From contig NZ_CP042163.1 of assembly GCF_007725405.1 (NCBI RefSeq), positions 3,596,001-3,660,000 of the forward strand: a stretch of 64,000 nucleotides of DNA, in the 5' to 3' direction. Origin of the DNA: Shouchella miscanthi. Its GTDB lineage: Bacteria > Bacillota > Bacilli > Bacillales > Bacillaceae_D. Under the pieces are notes generated by a model. The model made no database searches. It saw only the letters and a program-made list of their open reading frames with translations, and had not been told where the DNA came from. The stretch's first letter is position 1, and each line of letters starts with the position of its first letter. A program made the translations under genes and the position numbers. Shown piece by piece: positions 51,948-60,531 of the stretch.

Positions 51948-52813
51948 ATGACCGACTGCTCCTTTGCTGTGTAGTCAATGAAAAACTCTTGAAGCGGTAG
52001 TGACTGAACGCTGCAATTCATTGGTAACTCCAATTTCTGACCTTTATCTAAAAAAATGCCTACATTCGATTCAGATAAAAACGAATCTTCAGATATGATT
52101 TTGTAGACTGAACGATCAATTGTTTTCATGGCGTCTGTAGGACCTGTAATACGTAAGGCTCTTTCAGCTAGTTCTTCAACTGGCTCTTGTAATAACACTT
52201 GACCATGATTCACAAAGATGGCGTGTTCGAAAATGCTTTCCGTTTCTTCAATGAAATGTGTTGAAAATAAAATGATCCGAGGATGGTCGACGTAGTCATC
52301 AATAATTTCTTTATATAGCTTTTTTCTAGCCGTCGCGTCCATACCTATATAGGGTTCGTCAAAGATTGTTAATGGTGCCCGGCTTGCTAAGCCAATACTC
52401 ATATTTAGGGCTGAATTCATGCCTTTTGATAATTCAATTAAACGTTTGTTTAACGGTAAATCATATTCTTTTACAAGACGATGCAGTAATTCTCGGTTTA
52501 AATTTGGATAAAAAGCCTCTACGTGTTTCAAGACGTCTTTTACTTTAAGCGTCGGTTTGAAATTATCGCTTTCTTGAATAAAACATATGTGACGTAAAAT
52601 AGAAGCATTATCAAAAGGGCTTTCACCGTTCACTTCTACAGTGCCACCATCCCAAGTAGACAATCCTGCCATGACATGCATAAACGTCGTTTTCCCTGCA
52701 CCATTTGGTCCAAGAACAGCATATATGCCTACTTCATCAATCGCTATGTTTATATTCTTTAGAATGTCTTGCCCTTTTATCTGTTTTCTTACCTGATTTA
52801 GTTTAATATTCAT
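51944..52813 (-). CDS. ABC transporter ATP-binding protein (YtrB-like)
   Basis: The 289-residue protein has Walker A GPNGAGKTTFMH (about 36-47), a degenerate signature ELSKGMNSALNMSIGLASRAP, Walker B LTIFDEPYIGMD and switch His in STHFIEE. A ~75-residue C-terminal extension is like YtrB/EcsA-type exporters. It overlaps the GntR gene and the permease by 4 bp each, so the three are one transcriptional unit. Confidence 0.9.
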   Translation of the reverse strand: MNIKLNQVRKQIKGQDILKNINIAIDEVGIYAVLGPNGAGKTTFMHVMAGLSTWDGGTVEVNGESPFDNASILRHICFIQESDNFKPTLKVKDVLKHVEAFYPNLNRELLHRLVKEYDLPLNKRLIELSKGMNSALNMSIGLASRAPLTIFDEPYIGMDATARKKLYKEIIDDYVDHPRIILFSTHFIEETESIFEHAIFVNHGQVLLQEPVEELAERALRITGPTDAMKTIDRSVYKIISEDSFLSESNVGIFLDKGQKLELPMNCSVQSLPLQEFFIDYTAKEQSVI

Positions 52814-53184
52814 ACTCGCCTGCCCCTCTCATCATCAATTAGTTGTTTAATGTGCTCGTCACTTAATTCGATCTGCGTTGCCTCATCTAACAACGGTATA
52901 ATGTAATTCTGCATAAACGATTCTTGCCTTTCTTCTATGAGCCTAGCTCTTGCACCTTCCGCTACGAACATGCCAATTCCTCGCTTTTTATATAAAATCT
53001 TTTGGTCAACTAATAAGTTAATGCCTTTGGCTGCAGTCGCCGGATTAATCTGCAATTGCTTGGCAAATTCATTTGTGGAAGGAACTTGATCCCCTTCTTT
53101 TAACACCCCTCCAACAATCTCATTCGCAATTCGAACGGTTAGTTGTCTAAAAATCGGTTGATCACCGGAAAAAGAAAATACCAT
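52810..53184 (-). CDS. GntR-family repressor (YtrA/YhcF type)
   Basis: The 124-residue protein has a GntR winged helix (IANEIVGGVLKEGDQVPSTNEFAKQLQINPATAAKGI, about 18-54) and the short YtrA-type helical tail. These regulators repress their own ABC operon and release it on envelope stress. A palindrome TTACTTATGTAA at 53207-53218, just upstream, is a candidate operator. Gap 53219-53402 shows no gene. Confidence 0.9.
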   Translation of the reverse strand: MVFSFSGDQPIFRQLTVRIANEIVGGVLKEGDQVPSTNEFAKQLQINPATAAKGINLLVDQKILYKKRGIGMFVAEGARARLIEERQESFMQNYIIPLLDEATQIELSDEHIKQLIDDERGRRV

Positions 53185-53401
53185 ATCGTTTTACCTCCGG
53201 GGTTCATTACTTATGTAACTAACCATATAACTTAAGAAAGTTTCTGTCAACATCTGGCTAAGTCGTTACATACTCAAATAGTCTACTTTACTATTTCACT
53301 AAATCATTCTTCTAAGATTTATCTTTAATTGTAAATCTTTTAATATAATTATTATTATTTCAAAATAATAAAAAAAGTTTGTTTTAAAAATCGGCTCCCC
53401 C

Positions 53402-53437
53402 AAAAAAAAGCTATGAACAAAACGTCCATAGCTTTTT
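53402..53437 (-). terminator. Terminator of the CAP-domain gene
   Basis: On the minus strand AAAAAGCTATG(G)AC pairs with GT(T)CATAGCTTTTTTT around a short loop, with T-run. It overlaps the stop codon region at 53436. Confidence 0.85.
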
Positions 53438-54542
53438 ATCTTGTATAAAATTTTTCAGTAAAAAACGGTTGGCCTTCTTCTCCAAACGCGACTCCAATTC
53501 CTACATTTTCAAATTGGGCGTTTAAAATCGCTTCACGGTGTCCAATTGAATTCATTAAACCTTCATGGGCATAAATACTGCTGAACTGTCCCATTGCAAG
53601 GTTTTCACCTGCGGTCCTAAAGCGAATGCCGTCTGCTTCCATGCGATCATAAGGAGACTGCCCCTCTAAATTCGTGTGATCAAAGTAGCGCTTTTCGGCC
53701 ATGTCAGCACTATGCTTCCTTGCTGTGTAACGCACATCTTCAGCCCACAACAGAATCGGCAAACCGTGTGCGACTCTTTCTGCATTCATAACATCGAAAA
53801 GCTGATATTCGAATCCATCACGCAACGCCTCATCTTGATCTGCGTAAAGCGATCGCTTGTCTTGTTCAATATCATGATCCATGATCTGGATGCCTGTAAC
53901 AGTCAAATCTCGATGTTCATCATAAAAAATCGTCACATAACTATCTTCAAGCTCAAACAGATCATACGCTTCTTCTTCGTTTAGTTTATAAGAAAACAGT
54001 CCTTTCCGTAGGACATCAATGGGCTCCCCTAATTGCTCTCGCACAACCTGTTGCTCCGTGCCATATGTGATACCGCTCTCTGAAGCCAGTAAGTCATGAT
54101 TTGTATAAAGACCTTTTGCGAGGTCGTTCTCATCATAAGAAACCATAAAGAAATTTTGATAATCTGAATGATACGCATACCACTCTAACCCATATTCATT
54201 TATAGTCACTCGTTCTGGCTCTCCAACCTCTTCTTCTACTTCTTGTCTCGTATCACCTAGCTCTATATTATGAACGGAAAAGAACGTGTCTTCAGGGTTC
54301 ACAAGGTCTGGTGCTGGCGCTTCAACCGCGATTGCTTCCTCTTCAGGTTGTTCCTCAACAGGCAAGACAGCACGAAGGAAATCGTCAACAAATTCAAATG
54401 ATAAATCAAAGGTTGTATCTCCGCTCCACTCTTGAATCGAATCAACAGACGAAGCAAGAGCCTTCTTTGCCGGTTCAAACCAAAATTCTCGTGTACTATA
54501 GGCAATGATCACTATAACAACACATACCAGTAATCGTTTCAT
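53436..54542 (-). CDS. CAP (SCP/PR1) domain protein, YlbC-like
   Basis: The 368-residue protein has an N-terminal membrane anchor/signal (about 3-18), a Glu/Pro-rich linker and a CAP-associated N domain (about 88-235; IELGDTRQEVEEEVGEPERV). The C-terminal CAP domain (about 245-368) has HSADMAEKRYFDHTN, GENLAMG and HREAILN motifs. Extracellular CAP proteins may be lipid- or glycan-binding hydrolases; the role of YlbC is unknown. It is a single gene. Confidence 0.9.
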   Translation of the reverse strand: MKRLLVCVVIVIIAYSTREFWFEPAKKALASSVDSIQEWSGDTTFDLSFEFVDDFLRAVLPVEEQPEEEAIAVEAPAPDLVNPEDTFFSVHNIELGDTRQEVEEEVGEPERVTINEYGLEWYAYHSDYQNFFMVSYDENDLAKGLYTNHDLLASESGITYGTEQQVVREQLGEPIDVLRKGLFSYKLNEEEAYDLFELEDSYVTIFYDEHRDLTVTGIQIMDHDIEQDKRSLYADQDEALRDGFEYQLFDVMNAERVAHGLPILLWAEDVRYTARKHSADMAEKRYFDHTNLEGQSPYDRMEADGIRFRTAGENLAMGQFSSIYAHEGLMNSIGHREAILNAQFENVGIGVAFGEEGQPFFTEKFYTR

Positions 54543-54631
54543 ACGGTCACGCCCTTATTTTCATCATACTTTTTCTATACTAGTAAAGGTAACCAACCTT
54601 CGTCTACTTCAAACCTTCACGTCTTCATTAT

Positions 54632-54840
54632 AGGAGAACCTTAAACAAACAAGCAAAAGGAAAATAATAGAACAATGTGTGAGGCACAAACAAAATGCCT
54701 ACCTGAGTCTCAAACCCCTCATTCTAAAAACTCTAACAGATCATAAGGCTGTTCAACACTTCTATGAGAAAAGCCAATGGGCACGTATTGAGACTCTTTT
54801 TATCCTACGACCAGTCGCTCGCCTTACACCTCAGACATAA
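54632..54840 (+). pseudogene. Possible C-terminal remnant of a GNAT acetyltransferase
   Basis: A frame without start or RBS ends TAA at 54838-54840. Its last ~35 residues (DHKAVQHFYEKSQWARIETL, then FILRP) resemble the final strand-helix-strand of GNAT enzymes (FYEKlGW pattern with Ser-Gln for Leu-Gly). No upstream GNAT part is found within 300 bp. It occupies most of the otherwise gene-free gap 54543-54871. Confidence 0.35.
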
Positions 54841-54871
54841 AAAAGGAAGCTTCCTTTTTTCGGAGGCTTCT
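54841..54871 (-). terminator. Terminator of the small membrane protein gene
   Basis: On the minus strand GAAGCCTCC pairs with GGAAGCTTC (one mismatch) around a 7-base loop and is followed by a T-run. Confidence 0.7.
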
Positions 54872-55057
54872 TTAGCTCTCTGTATCTACGTGATCATTTA
54901 CTAATTCAAGCAAAACGAACATGCCAATGATGCCTCCACAAAAGCTTAAAATAACTAGCATAGGCAGTATACCTGTAAGCGTTGTTGCGAAAGAAAAGAG
55001 ATAAGCCAGTACCACACATAGGAGAAGCGCACCTACTCCTTTAATAATCCCTTTCAT
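54872..55057 (-). CDS. Small membrane protein
   Basis: The 61-residue protein (MKGIIKGVGALLLCVVLAYL) has two membrane helices. ATG 55057 has GGAGGG 11 bases upstream; starts up to 55096 in the same frame are possible. No family is recognised. It follows the MFS gene by about 50 bp or less, depending on start. Confidence 0.55.
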   Translation of the reverse strand: MKGIIKGVGALLLCVVLAYLFSFATTLTGILPMLVILSFCGGIIGMFVLLELVNDHVDTES

Positions 55058-55108
55058 GTCGTTCCAGTCCCTCCAAGTTTTTAGTATCATTCCCACTTCT
55101 TCCCGACA

Positions 55109-56377
55109 CTAAACCTGTTCGTGGCAAGAGCGATCGACTGTCCTTTCAGCTTCCATGTTTCGAATAAATCGATAGAAGAGAATGATACTGCCTAAACCCA
55201 TTAAACAGAACAAAAATGTCATGGAAGAAAAAGATAACCAATGACTTATTACTAGAAAAATACCTGCTCCACAAACACCAAGTAATAAAGCGATTTGATA
55301 CCAACTCATATAAGTGCTACGTTCATGTTCTGGCACAATAGTTGCTAACATCGTTTGTTTGATTGGCATATAAAGAACTTCACCGATTGACGCAATAAAC
55401 ATAGCTATTATTAATAGGAATGGTGTAGTACTTATACTTAGAATAATGTACCCAATAAAGAATAGGAGCACCCCACCTAGCAAGGTTAGATATGGAGACC
55501 ACTTTTTTGTCCATTTTGCAATACCAAGTGTTAAAAAGACAACAAGTATTGTATTCTCAACTTTTAATAAGCCAAGCATTCCTATTCCACTTGCTTCAGT
55601 AGGAAGAAGTGCCAACACTCCTTCCCCTTCACGAATTTCTTCTACGAATCGAATGCCTATGTAATTCGTCAGCTGTTCTTCCATTGCGACAACAAACAAA
55701 CTAGCAAAGCAAAAGGTCAAGAATCCTCTTTCTCCTAAACGCCGAGCAAACGTTTTTTGAGTGGCTAATTTTGTTTGAGTGCGGAGCAATTCAGTTTCCT
55801 GCGGTAGCGTTTCTTGTATAAAAAAGATTGTCACAATAACAGCAGCCAAACTTGTACATGCAACGGAAAGTAGTAAGAAAAATAAGTATTCACTGAACAG
55901 CATAGCACCTAGTAAACTACCGATGGCGACACTAACATTTCCTAGCCAGTATGAATAAGTATAAATAATTCGACGCTCATTGGGCTGACTGCAATCAAGA
56001 ATTAAAGCTTGATAAATCGGGTTGACTGCTCCCGTACTAAATTGCGCTAGAAGAAAAAATAAAAACGTAGCTAACGCCGATGTCCCCCACGATCCATTAG
56101 CAACTGCTGCACCCAAATAGCTAATGACAATCATACTTTCGTACAGCAGAATGAGTTTTTTTCTGCCGTATCGATCCGCTGCGGGTCCTCCTATAAATGC
56201 TCCAGCGACACTTGCTAGAATAACAGCTATTAGCATAAATCCGCTTTTGATAACACCTAACTCTGCGGAAAAATAAATAATTAAGTAGGGAATCACCATC
56301 ATCGTTGTTAACTTCGCCAAAAACATTAATAGTAATCGAATTTGAATAGTACTTGAAAAAGATCGAAATGATAACAA
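55109..56377 (-). CDS. MFS drug/metabolite exporter
   Basis: The 422-residue protein has twelve membrane helices and the MFS loop motif GGPAADRYGRKKLIL (about 65-79) characteristic of drug:proton antiporters. TTG 56377 follows GGAGAGG. The upstream gene encodes a TetR regulator, and an identical palindrome lies in front of both genes. Induction by an unknown toxic compound is likely. Confidence 0.88.
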   Translation of the reverse strand: MLSFRSFSSTIQIRLLLMFLAKLTTMMVIPYLIIYFSAELGVIKSGFMLIAVILASVAGAFIGGPAADRYGRKKLILLYESMIVISYLGAAVANGSWGTSALATFLFFLLAQFSTGAVNPIYQALILDCSQPNERRIIYTYSYWLGNVSVAIGSLLGAMLFSEYLFFLLLSVACTSLAAVIVTIFFIQETLPQETELLRTQTKLATQKTFARRLGERGFLTFCFASLFVVAMEEQLTNYIGIRFVEEIREGEGVLALLPTEASGIGMLGLLKVENTILVVFLTLGIAKWTKKWSPYLTLLGGVLLFFIGYIILSISTTPFLLIIAMFIASIGEVLYMPIKQTMLATIVPEHERSTYMSWYQIALLLGVCGAGIFLVISHWLSFSSMTFLFCLMGLGSIILFYRFIRNMEAERTVDRSCHEQV

Positions 56378-56398
56378 AAGAACCTCTCCTCTCTAATT

Positions 56399-56418
56399 AT
56401 GATTGATTAATCAATCAT
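56399..56418. promoter_or_regulatory. TetR operator before the MFS gene
   Basis: A 20-bp perfect palindrome centred on TTGATTAATCAA lies between the TetR and MFS genes. The same core occurs at 57063-57074. Confidence 0.8.
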
Positions 56419-56439
56419 TTTTGTGGTAAAAAAACGAAC

Positions 56440-57042
56440 CTATTGTTCTATAGGTCCAAATAAATGTATAGCGGATTGCTTAAATGGTTCCCAAAAGCTA
56501 CTGTATCTCGAGTCAGTCGTATTAATCCGAAGTCCTGTTAATAAGCTCGTGTACATTGTTGCCACAGTCATCGGATCTTGCTTGACTAGTACTTTTTTTT
56601 TCTGTCCATTCTCTACTAATATTTTGACTCGTTCACAAAATTCATCGTTAAATTCATCAAGTTTAGCAAATATTTCTGGGTATTTATGATACTGACCAAT
56701 AATTTGAACAACTATAGTTAAGTAATGTTGAAGCCGGGCATACAAGTCAATATGTGTATGAATCATCTTTTTCAACTCAACGACAGGCTGAACCGCATTT
56801 GGGTTAAAGGATAAAACCTCTTCTTTAAATGCATCAATTGGTTCCACGACTACAGCATAAAATAAAGCATCTTTATCTTTGAAATAAGTAAATACACTTC
56901 CAAAACTAACATTTGCCGCTTCTGACACTTTTTTAATTGTTGTACCCTCAAACCCCAAGGTAGCAAATAAATCAGTTGCAGCAGTAAGTATGGTTGCTCG
57001 CTTTTTCTTCATGCTTTCACGTTGTTCATCTGATAGAGGCAT
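56440..57042 (-). CDS. TetR-family repressor
   Basis: The 200-residue protein has a TetR HTH (ILTAATDLFATLGFEGTTIKKVSEAANVSFGSVFTYFKDKD, about 18-58) and an all-helical ligand domain. It presumably represses its own gene and the downstream MFS gene through TTGATTAATCAA sites. AAAGGAG precedes the ATG. Confidence 0.92.
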   Translation of the reverse strand: MPLSDEQRESMKKKRATILTAATDLFATLGFEGTTIKKVSEAANVSFGSVFTYFKDKDALFYAVVVEPIDAFKEEVLSFNPNAVQPVVELKKMIHTHIDLYARLQHYLTIVVQIIGQYHKYPEIFAKLDEFNDEFCERVKILVENGQKKKVLVKQDPMTVATMYTSLLTGLRINTTDSRYSSFWEPFKQSAIHLFGPIEQ

Positions 57043-57062
57043 CTGTCACACTCCTTTAACGG

Positions 57063-57082
57063 TTGATTAATCAATCAATCAT
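57063..57082. promoter_or_regulatory. TetR operator before the tetR gene
   Basis: TTGATTAATCAA followed by TCAATCAT repeats the palindrome found before the MFS gene, 20 bp upstream of the TetR start codon. Confidence 0.8.
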
Positions 57083-57120
57083 TAAAAATGAGTATACACG
57101 ACCTTTGAAGAGGTGTAAAC

Positions 57121-57155
57121 AAAAAAAACTGTCAACAGTTGTCGACAGTCCTTTC
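57121..57155 (-). terminator. Terminator of the amaP-asp23 operon
   Basis: On the minus strand GGACTGTC-GACAACTGTT-GACAGT (6-bp GC-containing stem) is followed by T8. Confidence 0.75.
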
Positions 57156-57159
57156 ACTA

Positions 57160-57633
57160 TTATTCGACGCGATCACTATTGGAGCGATTTTTCGTTCCAT
57201 TTCCATCTTTAAATTCTTCTCTAGTAAAGACATCTGCAACATTCATATTAAACTCAACAAGTTCTAAACCTGTCATTGTCTTAATATTTTCTGCTACTTC
57301 TCTCTTGATGGATTGATAAATTTTAGGAATTTCCTTGCCATACTCCACATAAACCTCTAGATCAATTGCCGCTTGTTTCTCGCCTACATCAGCGCTGATT
57401 CCTTTTGTGATATCCTCGTCCCCACCAAATGTTTCTTTGATGCTTGAGAAGAATGAACCACTCATTCCCAAAATACCGTCTGCTTTCATCGTTGCGATTG
57501 CAGTGATTTTCTTAATTACCTCTGTATCATACGTCAATCGATCGCGATTTTTATTCTTTTCTTCTTGCTCTCTTTTCTCTTGCATGTACGTTTCATCTGT
57601 TTTTGTCGTTGATTTAACATTTGTTGTGCTCAT
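57160..57633 (-). CDS. Asp23/Gls24 family envelope-stress protein
   Basis: The 157-residue protein has a disordered charged N-terminus (about 1-33) and an Asp23 domain (VIKKITAIATMKADGILGM ... VYVEYGKEIPKIYQSIKREVAENIKTMTGLELVEFNMNV). Asp23 forms a membrane-associated polymer, tethered by AmaP, involved in cell-wall stress. It is the third gene of the operon. AAGGAG precedes the ATG. Confidence 0.92.
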   Translation of the reverse strand: MSTTNVKSTTKTDETYMQEKREQEEKNKNRDRLTYDTEVIKKITAIATMKADGILGMSGSFFSSIKETFGGDEDITKGISADVGEKQAAIDLEVYVEYGKEIPKIYQSIKREVAENIKTMTGLELVEFNMNVADVFTREEFKDGNGTKNRSNSDRVE

Positions 57634-57656
57634 TCAAATCATCTCCTTATTTGGAT

Positions 57657-57866
57657 TTACTGCCGTTTACTAAAAAGGGCATCAAGATAGGCTGAAGCAT
57701 TCAGGTCTCCGTCTGCCCATTTTCCTACTAAAAAACCAATTGTAATAAATATGCCAACGGCAACAGTGTACCAAAAGCCAATGGTAAAAAAGAGAACACT
57801 GAACACCGCTGCAATCACAAGACCGATTATACGTCCACGATACCGTTTTAACGTTTCTGGATTCAT
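57657..57866 (-). CDS. DUF2273 small membrane protein
   Basis: The 69-residue protein starts at ATG 57866 (MNPETLKRYRGRIIGLVIA), after AAGGAGG. It has two hydrophobic helices with GxxxGKWADG near the end, which is the DUF2273 pattern. It is always found with Asp23/AmaP; its exact role is unknown. Confidence 0.88.
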   Translation of the reverse strand: MNPETLKRYRGRIIGLVIAAVFSVLFFTIGFWYTVAVGIFITIGFLVGKWADGDLNASAYLDALFSKRQ

Positions 57867-57877
57867 GCGCACCCTCC

Positions 57878-58423
57878 TTAAATAACACGTTGCCGCTTAT
57901 TTTGATTTGGCTGATTCTGCTTCACAAACACTCTTACTTCCGTTACAGCTACTTCTAACCAAGATTCTAAATCTTTTTTTACGCGATCCTGTAACTCTTT
58001 CGCATTTTGCTGAACAGGATTTGGTCCAAATGGCGTATATGTGATGTCTAATGATACACGATTTGAATCCCTAGAGATGCGAGAACGTATCTCTAATGAA
58101 CGCATACCATCAAGGGTTCGAGCGCTTTTTAATGCAGTTGATTCAATTGATTGCCTTGAAATGCCAATCTCACCTATTTCCGTAGAGACATGATAAGAGT
58201 CAATTTCACTTTCACTTCTTCTAAAGCTAGCGATGAATAAAATTAACGATATCAAAACTAGGAAGGAAAAGATTCCAATTAACACCCAAAAATAGGGTTC
58301 GCCTAATGCAAGAATCTCATCAAAGACATTGTAGACGTCCGTTATTTGAAGAATAATACCTATGGACACTACTAAAGTGATTAACGCATATAGAGCGATA
58401 AAAAACCTGAGAACGCCATTCAT
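57878..58423 (-). CDS. amaP: AmaP: alkaline-shock membrane anchor protein
   Basis: The 181-residue protein starts at ATG 58423 (MNGVLRFFIALYAL), eight bases after AGGAGG. It has two membrane helices (about 4-25 and 44-66) and a cytosolic Asp23-like domain (VSTEIGEIGISRQSIESTALKSAR ... VTEVRVFVKQ). AmaP anchors Asp23 at the membrane. It is the first gene of the operon. The 200-bp gap upstream shows no further gene. Confidence 0.9.
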   Translation of the reverse strand: MNGVLRFFIALYALITLVVSIGIILQITDVYNVFDEILALGEPYFWVLIGIFSFLVLISLILFIASFRRSESEIDSYHVSTEIGEIGISRQSIESTALKSARTLDGMRSLEIRSRISRDSNRVSLDITYTPFGPNPVQQNAKELQDRVKKDLESWLEVAVTEVRVFVKQNQPNQNKRQRVI

Positions 58424-58656
58424 TGTCTCACCTCCTGTATACATACCTAACATCCATCTTGCAAGAATAGATACGCTTTAATTTTACCCCCTATTTTTAA
58501 ATCTAAACATTCTTAGACCAACCTTTCGTCCCATAGTTTTTGTTGATTTCACCCAATTTATGAGGCGCAACACCTAGTTTTTTCAATAAACAGCTTTACT
58601 CTTCGTCTGTTTGGGGTATAAAAGTAGAGGTAAGCAGTTTAATAAGGAGTGGTTTT

Positions 58657-58887
58657 ATGCGGAACGTGTACGAACTGACAATGAATTCAGGTAAAAAAAG
58701 GCTTTATGGGGTAAAGGTGAAATTAAGTACGGTGTTGTCCGAAGGCGTTAATTTAGAAGAAATACTATATGATTTTGGCTACGAGCGGGAGTTTATACAT
58801 ACCTACCTTGAAGATATTAAACGAGATTGTCATTACTATACACTAGAAGAAACGCTATTGCAGAAAAGACCATTAGAACATTTTTAA
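58657..58887 (+). CDS. Small conserved-looking hypothetical protein
   Basis: The 76-residue protein (MRNVYELTMNSGKKRLYGVK...) starts after AAGGAG, seven bases before ATG. The soluble alpha/beta composition and good RBS support translation. The end faces the convergent gene at 58902. No family is recognised. Confidence 0.65.
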   Translation: MRNVYELTMNSGKKRLYGVKVKLSTVLSEGVNLEEILYDFGYEREFIHTYLEDIKRDCHYYTLEETLLQKRPLEHF

Positions 58888-58901
58888 CCGATCATCATTT
58901 T

Positions 58902-59321
58902 TTAAAGCTGTTTTTCCCTTGCTTCATTCAAATAAAATACAACATAACGCATGACTTCACTTTTTAACCGATGTGAAGTGCCTCCAGTATAAATCGTTTT
59001 ACCTTCTATATAACATTCATATTTGAACGTTCGATCTGCTTTCATCTCGGGCTTCAGGTTAGCAGTCATGTGCCGTTCTTTCATCATTGCTTTCGTCTTT
59101 AACAAGTCTTGGTTTAAGAGAAGAAGTGCTTGCTGAATGGCTCTTACATATGCTTCTGGAAACATTACGTCCATTTTTCGTTTCAGAAAGTAAGTCTGTT
59201 CTTTTACTAGAATTTTCTTTGCGAGGGTAGTAAATATGTACGTACGCAAGAGTAATATGGGTTCTGTTTTCACAGTAAGGATATGATTAAAATCAAGCTC
59301 TTCGTTCGCCTCTCTACTCAT
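58902..59321 (-). CDS. Hypothetical helical protein
   Basis: The 139-residue protein (MSREANEELDFNHILTVKTE) starts at ATG 59321, with GAAAGGTGG nine bases upstream; the in-frame extension to 59492 overlaps the aldo/keto reductase and lacks an RBS. It is basic, Lys/Met-rich and mostly helical, with a two-strand segment (TFKYECYIEGKTIYTGG). No family is recognised. Confidence 0.6.
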   Translation of the reverse strand: MSREANEELDFNHILTVKTEPILLLRTYIFTTLAKKILVKEQTYFLKRKMDVMFPEAYVRAIQQALLLLNQDLLKTKAMMKERHMTANLKPEMKADRTFKYECYIEGKTIYTGGTSHRLKSEVMRYVVFYLNEAREKQL

Positions 59322-59481
59322 TTCATAACGCCACCTTTCATTCGTATATTCAGTATATGCGAATATGTGTTCGCTATTCAAGTTAAAAAAAGTCTGATAG
59401 CTGGTTAAAGAAACCGACACTATCAGATTACGCCCCAATGACGCCCTTTCTCGGTCTATAAATTTCCATAACTTTCTAGTA

Positions 59482-60465
59482 TTAACGAGCACCTACAATA
59501 GGATGTGGCACGTAGCATTCTTCAAGCCGGTTCATTTCTTCTGACGTTAATGTCACATCTAAAGCAGCAACCGCACTTTCAATATGGCTCTCTTTCTGTG
59601 CGCCAATAATCGGTGCAACAACAGGCTCTTTATTGAGTAACCACGCAAGCGCAATTTTATCATTTGTCACGCCATGATGACGGGCCATTTCTGCTACTTT
59701 ATTAATAATTTGTTGATCAGCTTCTTGTGTTGGGTCATATTTAGCTTTCTGTGTTTGATCCGTTTTGGAGCGGTGTGTAGACTCAGTTAGATTCCTCGTT
59801 AACCGCCCTGCTGCAAGAGGGCTATACGGCGTAACAGCGATCTTTTGATCTTTACAAAACGGCATCATTTCCCTTTCTTCTTCTCGGTAAATTAAATTAT
59901 AGTGATTTTGCATTGAAACAAATGGTGTCCAGCCGTTCTCTCTTGCCACGTAATGTGCCTTTTGAAACTGCCATGTAAACATTGCACTAGCACCAATATG
60001 ACGAGCTTTTCCAGCCTTTATCACATCATGCAACGCTTCCATTGTTTCTTCTATTGGTGTATGGTAATCCCAGCGATGGATGATATACAAATCCACATAA
60101 TCCATACCTAGTCGTTCTAAGCTCTGATCAATTTCTGCCATAATCTCCTTTCTAGAAAGCCCTCCACTGTTTGGTCGATTTGGCCGCATGGGCATAAATA
60201 CTTTTGTCGCAACAACGATATCGTCTCGAAGGGCGTAATCGTTCAATGCTTTTCCAAGCACACGCTCACTCTCACCCATTGAATAGATGTTAGCCGTGTC
60301 AAAAAAATTAATCCCTGCATCTAATGCTTTTTTTATAACGGGTCGACTCTTCTCTTCATTTAAGATCCATTTGTGTATCCAATTTGATGGGTCACCGAAT
60401 CCCATCGCGCCTAAACACAATCGTGAAACGTCCAATCCAGTGTTACCAAATTTCACATAGTCCAT
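59482..60465 (-). CDS. Aldo/keto reductase
   Basis: The 327-residue TIM-barrel oxidoreductase has the catalytic Asp-Tyr-Lys-His set visible as FFDTANIYSMGESERVLG, VVATKVF and YIIHRWDYHTP. The NADPH-binding end is GAQKESHIESAVAAL. It resembles the YghZ/Tas-like family (AKR class 12-14) that reduces small carbonyls. AGGAGG precedes the ATG. It follows the flavin oxidase gene by 66 bp and may be co-transcribed. Confidence 0.92.
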   Translation of the reverse strand: MDYVKFGNTGLDVSRLCLGAMGFGDPSNWIHKWILNEEKSRPVIKKALDAGINFFDTANIYSMGESERVLGKALNDYALRDDIVVATKVFMPMRPNRPNSGGLSRKEIMAEIDQSLERLGMDYVDLYIIHRWDYHTPIEETMEALHDVIKAGKARHIGASAMFTWQFQKAHYVARENGWTPFVSMQNHYNLIYREEEREMMPFCKDQKIAVTPYSPLAAGRLTRNLTESTHRSKTDQTQKAKYDPTQEADQQIINKVAEMARHHGVTNDKIALAWLLNKEPVVAPIIGAQKESHIESAVAALDVTLTSEEMNRLEECYVPHPIVGAR

Positions 60466-60531
60466 CTTTAAAAACCTCCTTCATGCTTCTATTCTCTACC
60501 ATACGCAATGGAGTGAACTCTAGGGCAAGCC

